Notes under the pieces: generated by a model | What the model was told of the DNA's origin: nothing | What the model saw: the letters and a program-made list of their open reading frames with translations, nothing else | Database searches by the model: none | Translations under genes and position numbers: made by a program | DNA from: JAJPHF01 sp035293805 | Lineage (GTDB): Bacteria; Chloroflexota; UBA6077; JAJPHF01 | DNA length: 15,793 nt | Assembly: GCA_035293805.1 (NCBI GenBank) | Contig: DATGMD010000068.1 | Location: forward strand, 1 to 15,793 | Reading direction: 5' to 3' | Part shown: positions 7,316-12,975 of the stretch, in pieces | Position numbering within the stretch: position 1 is the first letter of the stretch | Layout: each line of letters starts with the position of its first letter

Positions 7316-7357
7316 CCGCCGCTGGCGGCCGCGCCGGGCCGAGGCCGCCAGCGGCGG
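7316..7357 (+). promoter_or_regulatory. Strong 15-bp perfect hairpin in the leader of the hydrolase gene
   Basis: CCGCCGCTGGCGGCC (7316-7330) and GGCCGCCAGCGGCGG (7343-7357) are perfect reverse complements separated by a 12-base loop. The stem ends 35 bases before the hydrolase ATG and 23 bases before the AGGA ribosome site. There is no downstream T-run, and the flanking genes diverge, so neither needs a terminator here. Possible roles are a leader attenuator, mRNA 5'-end stabiliser, protein-binding operator or a dispersed palindromic repeat. Confidence 0.6.
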
Positions 7358-7392
7358 GCGCGCCCCTACCATCCAGCGAGAGGAACGGGAGC

Positions 7393-8736
7393 ATGCAGCG
7401 AAGGCGCTTCCTCCAGGCAACCGCGGCGCTGGGCACCGGCAGCATCCTCGCCTCCCAGGTCGGTTCGCGCACGGCGGCGGGGCAGGGCCAGCCTGGGGCG
7501 GACGCGGAGGAGCAGCAGATGACGCCACGCAGCGCGGCGCACTTCTTTCAGGACGAGGACTTTGACTTCGTGTTTCTCGGCGTGCTGGGTGGCGCCTATT
7601 ATCAGGTGGCCGACGTGGGCACCTGCCTGGCGATTGCCGACCAGATCCGCGACGGGGACGCGGCGAGCGCCGTCCAGGCGATGACCGCGGCCGGCGACCG
7701 CCTCGCCGCCATCGCCGACGAGGCCGCCGCGGCCGGGCGCCGCGTCTCGGCGCGTCAGGCGTACCAGCAGGCCGCGAACTACACCTTCGCCGCCACGTAC
7801 TTCGTCGATCGGATGGGCGCCCCCGAGCGGTTCGCGCCCACGTGGCTGCGCCACCAGCAGCTCTGGGACCAGGGCGCGGCGCTGCTCGAGCCGCCGGTCG
7901 AGCGCGTGCGAATTCCTTACGAGGGCACGACGCTGCCCGGCTTTTTCTTCAACGTCGACGACTCCCGCCGGCGCCGACCGCTACTGATCTTCAACAACGG
8001 CAGCGACGGCTCGCTCGTCAACGCCTGGACGCAGGGCGCGGCCCCAGCGCTCGAGCGTGGCTACAACTGCCTGACCTTCTACGGCCCCGGGCAGGGCACC
8101 GCGTTGTTGGAGCAGCGCCTCTACTTCCGGCCCGACTGGGAGAAGGTCCTCACGCCCGTCGTGGACTACGCGCTCGGCCGCCCGGAGGTCGAGCCGGGGC
8201 AGATCGCGGTGTTGGGCGTCAGCCAGGGCGGCTACTGGGTGCCGCAGGCGGTGGCGTTCGAGCAGCGCGTCGCCGCCGCCGTGGCCGACCCGGGCGTGTG
8301 GAACGTGGCCACGAGCTGGATGGCGAACCTGCCGCCGCCGATGGCGGCGCTGCTGGCCGCGGGACAGAAGGCCGAGTTCGATCAGTACATGGACGAGGGC
8401 CTGCGGGATGAGCCCGTGGCCGCCGCGACGCTGGCCTTCCGCATGCGGCCCTACGGGCTGGCCTCCCCATACGATGTATTTAATGCCGTGGAGCAGTACA
8501 CCCTCGCGGGCGGCGTGGCGGAGCGGATTCGCTGCCCGATGCTCGTGACCGACCCCGAGGGTGAGCAGTTCTGGCCCGGGCAGTCGCAGCAGCTCTACGA
8601 CGCGCTGCCAGGCCCCAAGCTACTCGTGCCGTTCACGGCCGCCGAGGGGGCCGACCTGCACTGCGAGGTGAAGGCCCCCGGCCTGCGCGCCCAGCGCATC
8701 TTCGATTGGCTGGACAGCACGCTCGGCAGGCAGTAG
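7393..8736 (+). CDS. Tat-exported alpha/beta hydrolase (2,6-dihydroxypseudooxynicotine hydrolase/FrsA-like)
   Basis: This 447-residue protein begins with a twin-arginine signal, MQRRRFLQATAALGTGS, so it is predicted to be exported folded. A helical region (about 45-165) precedes the hydrolase core. The core shows 'PLLIFNNGSDGS' (oxyanion strand), 'TFYGPGQGTAL', the nucleophile elbow GVSQGG (S277), the acid D387 in LVTDPEGEQFW, and H423 in GADLHCEVKAPGLRAQRIFDWLD. This arrangement, including 'GADLHC..KAP', is typical of the group containing the nicotine-pathway C-C hydrolase and related esterases. The substrate could be an ester, peptide or beta-diketone-like compound. AGGA at 7381-7384 is 8 bases before the ATG. 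The gene lies 91 bases before a binding protein. Fold and triad are well supported; the reaction is not determined. Confidence 0.85.
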   Translation: MQRRRFLQATAALGTGSILASQVGSRTAAGQGQPGADAEEQQMTPRSAAHFFQDEDFDFVFLGVLGGAYYQVADVGTCLAIADQIRDGDAASAVQAMTAAGDRLAAIADEAAAAGRRVSARQAYQQAANYTFAATYFVDRMGAPERFAPTWLRHQQLWDQGAALLEPPVERVRIPYEGTTLPGFFFNVDDSRRRRPLLIFNNGSDGSLVNAWTQGAAPALERGYNCLTFYGPGQGTALLEQRLYFRPDWEKVLTPVVDYALGRPEVEPGQIAVLGVSQGGYWVPQAVAFEQRVAAAVADPGVWNVATSWMANLPPPMAALLAAGQKAEFDQYMDEGLRDEPVAAATLAFRMRPYGLASPYDVFNAVEQYTLAGGVAERIRCPMLVTDPEGEQFWPGQSQQLYDALPGPKLLVPFTAAEGADLHCEVKAPGLRAQRIFDWLDSTLGRQ

Positions 8737-8746
8737 CGAGCGGCCG

Positions 8747-8776
8747 TTGACCAGCCGCCCCGCCCTGGCGTAGCAT
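8747..8776 (+). promoter_or_regulatory. Candidate sigma70-type promoter before the 8828 binding-protein gene
   Basis: TTGACC (8747-8752), an 18-base spacer and TAGCAT (8771-8776) fit a vegetative promoter reasonably well. The -10 ends 51 bases before the ATG at 8828, in the 91-base gap after the hydrolase. It would allow the binding protein to be made independently of the hydrolase. Confidence 0.4.
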
Positions 8777-8827
8777 CGAGCGAGACGCTGCGCCGAAGCG
8801 GGGTCGCAAGGAACGAGGAGGCCGCGA

Positions 8828-9910
8828 ATGCAGCGGACGACCCGAGCGCTGGGGAGCGCGCTGGCCCTGGTCGGGCTGGTGGCGATGATGGGGGCGGCGA
8901 CCGGGCCAGGGTCCGCGCCCGCGGCGGCGAGCGGCCAGCCACCAAGTGGGCCGGGCCCACAGCTCACGACGGTGCACTTTGGCTCGCCACTCGCCATCTC
9001 AGACGCCGGCGTGTTCTTCGGGCGGGCGCGCGGCTTCTTCCAGGCGCAGGGCATCGACGTGGACATCCTGCCGTTCCAGAGCGGCAACGACATCATCGCG
9101 CCGATGGCCGCCGGCGACTTACAGGTCGCGGGCGGCGGCCTCAGCCTGGCCGTGCTGAACGCCATCGATCGCGGCATCCGCATCCGCGCCGTGGCCGACA
9201 AGGGCACGTCCCGCCCCGGCTTCGAGTTCGTGCAGCTTCCCGTGCGCCGCGACCTGCTGGAGAACGGTGCCGTACGCGCCGTCGGCGACCTGCGCGGCCG
9301 GCACGTCGGCGTCTCGACGCTGCGCGCCAGCGGCGAGGCGATCATCGCCCAGGTGCTCGCCACCGGGGGGCTCAGCGTCGACGACGTAGACCTCGTGCCG
9401 ATGGGCTACCCCGACATGGTGGTGGCGCTCGGCAACCAGGCCATTGACGCCGCCGTGCTCATCGAGCCGGCGCTGGGCGCGGCCTACGCGCGCGGGGTGA
9501 TCGGCGCATGGGACCCGGGCATGGTCAGCGCGGCCTACGGCGGGAACTACCAGGCAGCGCTCCTGTTCTTCAACGAGCAGCTAGCCGGCCAGCCGGACCT
9601 CGCCCGCCGCTTCATGACGGCCTACCTGCAAGGCGTGCGGGTCTACAACGACGCCTTCGTGAAGGGCCAGGGCCGTGCCGAGGCGGTGCAGGTGCTCATC
9701 GACTCGACGCAGATCAAGGACCCGGCGGCCTACGACCAGATGCAGATGGCCGCGCTCGACCCCGACGGCCAGATCTACCGGCCGAGCCTGCAGACCGAGC
9801 TGGACTACCACCGCGCGCGCGGCTACTACACCGGCAGCGCCACCCTCGACAGCCTCCTCGACCCGTCGTTCGCCCAGGCCGCCGCCCAGCAGCTCGGGCC
9901 GTATCAGTAA
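8828..9910 (+). CDS. ABC-type substrate-binding protein, NMT1/SsuA/ThiY-like
   Basis: This 360-residue secreted protein has a hydrophobic signal (about 8-24) without a lipobox cysteine, then an Ala/Pro/Gly stretch. The mature part starts with 'TTVHFGSPLAISDAGVFFGRARGFFQAQGIDVDILPFQSGNDIIAPMAAGDLQVAGGGLSLAVLNAI'. This is the standard opening of NMT1/THI5-like binding proteins for sulfonates, nitrate, pyrimidines or aromatic acids. Later blocks include 'VGDLRGRHVGVST', 'VDLVPMGYPDMVVALGNQAIDAAVLIEP' and 'GVRVYNDAF'. GAGGAG at 8815-8820 is 7 bases from the ATG. It follows the exported hydrolase and may bind that enzyme's product, but no permease or ATPase gene is present. It is related in family, but not closely, to the 11773-12936 lipoprotein. 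Confidence 0.85.
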   Translation: MQRTTRALGSALALVGLVAMMGAATGPGSAPAAASGQPPSGPGPQLTTVHFGSPLAISDAGVFFGRARGFFQAQGIDVDILPFQSGNDIIAPMAAGDLQVAGGGLSLAVLNAIDRGIRIRAVADKGTSRPGFEFVQLPVRRDLLENGAVRAVGDLRGRHVGVSTLRASGEAIIAQVLATGGLSVDDVDLVPMGYPDMVVALGNQAIDAAVLIEPALGAAYARGVIGAWDPGMVSAAYGGNYQAALLFFNEQLAGQPDLARRFMTAYLQGVRVYNDAFVKGQGRAEAVQVLIDSTQIKDPAAYDQMQMAALDPDGQIYRPSLQTELDYHRARGYYTGSATLDSLLDPSFAQAAAQQLGPYQ

Positions 9911-9943
9911 CGGGTCCGTCGCACGGGAGAGCGCACCGTACCG

Positions 9944-9949
9944 TATACT
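9944..9949 (+). promoter_or_regulatory. Candidate -10 box (TATACT) for the toxin-antitoxin-like pair
   Basis: TATACT is 19 bases before the ATG at 9969, with AAAGGGG (9955-9961) as the ribosome site. The -35 region is poor (TCGCAC-like). The short AT-richer island between two GC-rich units supports a separate promoter for the small-gene pair. Confidence 0.35.
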
Positions 9950-9968
9950 CTTCTAAAGGGGCGCAGTC

Positions 9969-10232
9969 ATGGAGCTACGAGAGGCGCTGGCGGAGATGAC
10001 GCCCGAAGAGCAGACCGAATGGCTGAAAGCCCATATGCCGCACTGGGACGAGTTCGTCGAGGGCATTCGCATCAGCCACGAGCAGTGGGAGGCTCACCAG
10101 GCCTCGGGCAGAGATGGCCTCCCATCGGGCTGGATCAGCTTAGACGAATTTCGGGAGCAACGTGGCCTTTCGAATCGCCCTGAGCGAGTACGCCAAGCAC
10201 CAGCTCAGCCAGCTCCCGCCAGCGACACTTGA
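9969..10232 (+). CDS. Small putative antitoxin partner of RelE/ParE-like protein
   Basis: This 87-residue acidic protein begins MELREALAEMTPEEQTEWLKAH and shows 'SGWISLDEFREQRGL' at 53-67. I do not recognise a defined DNA-binding domain. The role is inferred from position: a small acidic gene directly before a RelE/ParE-like gene. AAAGGGG (9955-9961) lies 7 bases from the ATG. The frame continues 71 bases into the next gene. Antitoxins of this type usually end close to the toxin start, which is near residue 65 here, so the Pro/Ala-rich tail (about 68-87) may be a read-through extension from a lost stop. Codon use is visibly less GC-biased than in flanking genes, consistent with transfer. It could be just a hypothetical protein. 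Confidence 0.55.
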   Translation: MELREALAEMTPEEQTEWLKAHMPHWDEFVEGIRISHEQWEAHQASGRDGLPSGWISLDEFREQRGLSNRPERVRQAPAQPAPASDT

Positions 10233-10437
10233 CACAATCCTCGACTGCCTGAACGAGATCCAGGAAGACCCCTACCGAGACCCGCACCTGCGGGTAGTCC
10301 TCGTGCTGCCGCTACAGCGGGTCTTTCGAGATGCTTACCTCTGTGGCGCCTGGGCCATCGCCTACGACATCCTTCCTGACCAGCGGATACTGGTGGCCGT
10401 CATTAGCGACGTCTTCTACCGGCCGTCCAGGCCGTAG
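10162..10437 (+). CDS. RelE/ParE-like toxin (type II toxin-antitoxin)
   Basis: This 91-residue basic protein starts at GTG 10162, with GGGAG at 10153-10157. The sequence follows the RelE/ParE pattern. There is an opening strand 'MAFRIALSEYAKHQLSQLP', a helix pair ('ATLDTILDCLNEIQEDPYRDP'), then beta strands 'LQRVFRDAYLCGAWAIAYDILPDQRILVAVISDVFYR'. RelE members cut mRNA on ribosomes, while ParE members poison gyrase. The short sequence does not decide between these, and R53 or R56 are only candidate functional residues. The start overlaps the upstream small gene by 71 bases, which implies coupled translation. It converges on the LysR gene 60 bases away. Toxin assignment is moderately confident; activity is untested. 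Confidence 0.6.
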   Translation: MAFRIALSEYAKHQLSQLPPATLDTILDCLNEIQEDPYRDPHLRVVLVLPLQRVFRDAYLCGAWAIAYDILPDQRILVAVISDVFYRPSRP

Positions 10438-10497
10438 CCATCCACTCTTCTCTGCCATCCGTGTCCCGAATGGCCGTATCACCCTCTGCTGATTAGT

Positions 10498-11667
10498 CTA
10501 CGCTGGGCTAGCGCCGTGCTGCCCGATCGCGCCTTCGCACAGCGGCCGCAGGCTCGGGTTATCGCCGCTGGCGAAGCCCTGGGCTTCGGCGCGGATGAAG
10601 GCCATCAGGCTGGCGGCGAGCGGCGTGAAGCGGTGGGCGCGCCGGTAGACCATCAGGAACTGCTCGACCATCGGTAACTCCTCGAATGGCAGGGCCACGA
10701 GCTGCCCGGCGGCCAGCTCGGCGGCCACCACGCGCCGAAACACGATCGCCAGGCCGACACCGTGCTGGACGGCTTGCTTCACGCCCTCGTGGGTGCCCAT
10801 CTCCATCACCACGCGGCGCGCGGGTAGTCCCGCCCGCGCCAGGCCCCGGTCGAGTGCGCGGTCGCCCAGGTTACGCGCCGGGCCGACGACGAACGCCTCG
10901 GTCGCGAGGTCGGCGAAGGTCACCGCCGGCCGGGCGACCGGTAAGTGATCACCGGGGACGACAGACGGCGCATGCTCGTCCGGCAGGGCCTCCGTGGGCG
11001 GGATAGCGCCAGTGCGCTCGGCGAGACGGTGGCTGGCGGGAGCAATGAGCACCGTCGGCTCGGCCCATAGCGGCTCCGACTGGAGCGCGCCCAGCCGCGT
11101 CACCTCGCTGACGATCCCGAAGTCGAGCCGCCCGCGCAGCACCTCCTCGGCAATGGCGTCGGGGGGCACCAGGCGCAGGTTCACGCGCGCCGCGGGGTGC
11201 TGGTGGTGGAAGCTCGCCAGCAGCTCGGGAAGGATGTACGTGCCCGGCACCTGGGCGGCGCCAAGCGTGACGATGCCCGCCTCGCCGCCGGCCAGGTCGC
11301 TGAGGTGCGCCCGTAGGGCGCTTAGCTCGCGTCGCACGCCGACGGCGTAGTCGTAGACCGCGCGCCCGGCCTCCGTGAGGTGCGCGCCGCGCCGGCGACG
11401 GTCGAACAGCGGTACGCCGAACGCCTCCTCCAGTGCCCGGATGTGGCCGCTGACGGTCGGCTGCGCCAGGCACAGCTCGTCGGCGGCGCGGCGAAAGCTC
11501 TGCCGCTCGACCACCGTGCAGAACACGGCCAAACGCACGGGGTTCAGGCCCGCGTCGCGCAGCGGCGCAGCGTCGCGTCGCTCGGCGCCGCCGGGACTCG
11601 GCGTGACGCGGGTACGGGCTACGGCAGGCGTCGGGGGGCGCGTCGAGCTTGCATCGGCAATCACCAA
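10498..11667 (-). CDS. LysR family transcriptional regulator
   Basis: This regulator has up to 389 residues. The winged helix-turn-helix is at about 41-100: 'LNPVRLAVFCTVVERQSFRRAADELCLAQPTVSGHIRALEEAFGVPLFDRRRRGAHLTEAG'. The LysR substrate-binding domain follows (about 130-365), beginning 'GIVTLGAAQVPGTYILPELLASF'. The first 40 residues are a Pro/Ala/Arg-rich extension not usual in LysR proteins. An insert of roughly 25-30 residues (about 218-246) lies between the two lobes. Start is TTG at 11667 or GTG at 11664, served by GGGAG on the complement of 11674-11678. It is divergent from a binding protein plus hyuA/hyuB operon and shares a promoter gap with a T-N11-A box. It most likely controls that operon and itself in response to a small ligand. 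Confidence 0.9.
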   Translation of the reverse strand: MVIADASSTRPPTPAVARTRVTPSPGGAERRDAAPLRDAGLNPVRLAVFCTVVERQSFRRAADELCLAQPTVSGHIRALEEAFGVPLFDRRRRGAHLTEAGRAVYDYAVGVRRELSALRAHLSDLAGGEAGIVTLGAAQVPGTYILPELLASFHHQHPAARVNLRLVPPDAIAEEVLRGRLDFGIVSEVTRLGALQSEPLWAEPTVLIAPASHRLAERTGAIPPTEALPDEHAPSVVPGDHLPVARPAVTFADLATEAFVVGPARNLGDRALDRGLARAGLPARRVVMEMGTHEGVKQAVQHGVGLAIVFRRVVAAELAAGQLVALPFEELPMVEQFLMVYRRAHRFTPLAASLMAFIRAEAQGFASGDNPSLRPLCEGAIGQHGASPA

Positions 11668-11680
11668 TCAAATCTCCCAG

Positions 11681-11701
11681 GAATTCCGATTGGACTAATT
11701 C
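11681..11701. promoter_or_regulatory. LysR-type operator box GAATT-N11-AATTC
   Basis: GAATT (11681-11685) and AATTC (11697-11701) form a perfect interrupted palindrome with an 11-base centre. This is the T-N11-A form known for LysR regulators. It sits 13 bases from the lysR start codon and 71 bases before the divergent binding-protein ATG. It covers candidate promoter elements on both strands, which would suit autorepression plus control of the divergent operon. Confidence 0.6.
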
Positions 11702-11720
11702 TATGGCGACTCGTTATGCT
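11690..11720 (+). promoter_or_regulatory. Candidate promoter for binding protein-hyuA-hyuB operon
   Basis: TTGGAC (11690-11695), a 19-base spacer and TATGCT (11715-11720) lie 52 bases before the ATG at 11773. The -35 falls inside the LysR box. The long spacer fits a promoter that needs an activator; the match is modest. Confidence 0.35.
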
Positions 11721-11728
11721 GCATGCAA
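11698..11728 (-). promoter_or_regulatory. Candidate lysR promoter
   Basis: On the - strand TTGCAT (11728-11723), a 19-base spacer and TAGAAT (11703-11698) point toward the lysR gene. The -10 overlaps the GAATT-N11-AATTC box, as expected for a regulator that represses its own gene. It overlaps the divergent promoter. Confidence 0.35.
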
Positions 11729-11772
11729 CCCTACGACTACCACGCGCCCGACGACAGCGCTGGAGACCTCGC

Positions 11773-12936
11773 ATGCAGGGATACTCGCCGGCTCGCCGCG
11801 CCATGCTGCGCCTTCTGGGCGGCGGAGCGCTACTGGCCGGCTTCACGGCGGCGTGCGCGCCGGCGGCGCCCGCGCCCACGTCGGCGCCCAACGCCCAGGC
11901 ACCGGTGGCAGCTCCCACACAGGCCGCAGCGCCCGCGAGCGGGGCGACCGCGGCGGCAGCGCCCACGGCGCGCACGGCGCCGCCCAGCCCGCCGGTGACG
12001 GCGCGGATCACCGACATCCAGATCACGTCGGCCGCCGGCAGCTACATCGCCGCCGAGAAGGGCTACTTCGCGGAAGAGGGCATCCAGGCCGAGTTCGTGC
12101 CCGTGGGCACCGCCGACCAGGTGCCCGCCGTCGTGTCCGGCTCGGCCGACGCGGCCGGTGCGGCCATCAACGCCTTCCTGTACAACGCCTTCGCCCGCGG
12201 CCTGCCCGTGAAGATCGTCGCCGACCACGGCGCGAACCTGCCGAACGCCTCGGCCGGCGGCTGGGCGGTGCGCAAGGACCTCGTGGACAGCGGCGCCTAC
12301 CAGGGGCCGGCCAGCGTGCGCGGCTGGAAGGTGGCGCTCGGCAACGCCGGCAGCACGCCCGACGTCGCACTCGACCGCTTCCTGCAGACCGGCGGCCTGC
12401 GCTACGAAGACGTCGATCTCACGATTCTCAACTTCCCCGACCAGATTGCCGCCTTCGCCAACAAGGTGATCGACGCCGCCTACTGGCAGGAGCCGTTCAC
12501 GACGATCGCCGTCGAGCGCGGGCTGGTCGTGCGCGGCCCCATCGGCTACGACGTCTACCCCAACCAGCAGATCGCGGGCGTCCTCTTCGGCGACAAGCTG
12601 CTCACCGACCGCGAGGCGGGCATCCGCTACCTGCGCGCCTACACGCGCGGCGTCCGCGACTACGTGAAGGGGCTGATCGACCGCGATCCGGCGATGTTCG
12701 ACCAGGTCGTGCCGATCCTCATCGAGCACACCACGGTCAAGGACCGCTCGCTGTTCGAGAAGTCGATCCCGTCGGGGCTGAAAGCCGATCCGATCCCTAA
12801 CGTGCAGTCCATGATTGACGACCAGGAATGGTATCTGGCACACGGTTTCCAGAACCAGCGGATCAACGTCGCCGACCTGGTGGACCTGTCGCTCATCGAA
12901 GAGGCCATTCGCCAGCTCGGCTCGGCCGGGCGCTGA
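11773..12936 (+). CDS. ABC-type substrate-binding lipoprotein, NMT1/SsuA-like
   Basis: This 387-residue protein starts at ATG 11773, with GGAG at 11762-11765. The N-terminus 'SPARRAMLRLLGGGALLAGFTAAC' has a twin arginine and a lipobox cysteine (C28), so it is probably a Tat-exported lipoprotein. A long Ala/Pro/Thr linker (29 to about 75) tethers the binding domain. The domain opens with 'ITDIQITSAAGSYIAAEKGYFAEEGIQAEFVPVGTADQVPAVVSGSADAAGAAINAFLYNAFARG', the usual NMT1/THI5-like start. 'FPDQIAAFANKVIDAAYWQEPF' and 'GVRDYVKGL' follow. It lies 39 bases before hyuA and is likely co-transcribed with it, so its ligand may be the substrate of HyuA/HyuB. No permease or ATPase genes are present. Open frame continues upstream antisense to lysR, but that part is not credible. 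Confidence 0.87.
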   Translation: MQGYSPARRAMLRLLGGGALLAGFTAACAPAAPAPTSAPNAQAPVAAPTQAAAPASGATAAAAPTARTAPPSPPVTARITDIQITSAAGSYIAAEKGYFAEEGIQAEFVPVGTADQVPAVVSGSADAAGAAINAFLYNAFARGLPVKIVADHGANLPNASAGGWAVRKDLVDSGAYQGPASVRGWKVALGNAGSTPDVALDRFLQTGGLRYEDVDLTILNFPDQIAAFANKVIDAAYWQEPFTTIAVERGLVVRGPIGYDVYPNQQIAGVLFGDKLLTDREAGIRYLRAYTRGVRDYVKGLIDRDPAMFDQVVPILIEHTTVKDRSLFEKSIPSGLKADPIPNVQSMIDDQEWYLAHGFQNQRINVADLVDLSLIEEAIRQLGSAGR

Positions 12937-12975
12937 GCCGCGCGCCCATCACCGTGGGTAGGGGAGAGCACCAGC

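Larger units (their letters stand above)
7024..7392. other. Intergenic region between divergent NIPSNAP and hydrolase genes
   Basis: These 369 bases hold no gene I can support; open frames through it are GC-driven shadows. It contains a TATAAT on the + strand (7235-7240), a long GC hairpin (7316-7357) and the ribosome site of the hydrolase (AGGA at 7381-7384). The part between 7040 and 7230 shows nothing recognisable beyond the NIPSNAP leader. Confidence 0.7.

Noticed and set aside
10454..10474. Intrinsic terminator between toxin and lysR
   Set aside because: Only a 5-bp stem (GCCAT/ATGGC) with an 11-base loop and no T-run; not distinguishable from chance.
11380..11772. Upstream extension of the 11773 lipoprotein
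   Set aside because: It runs antisense through lysR and would bury the Tat/lipoprotein signal. ATG 11773 has GGAG and a proper signal peptide.
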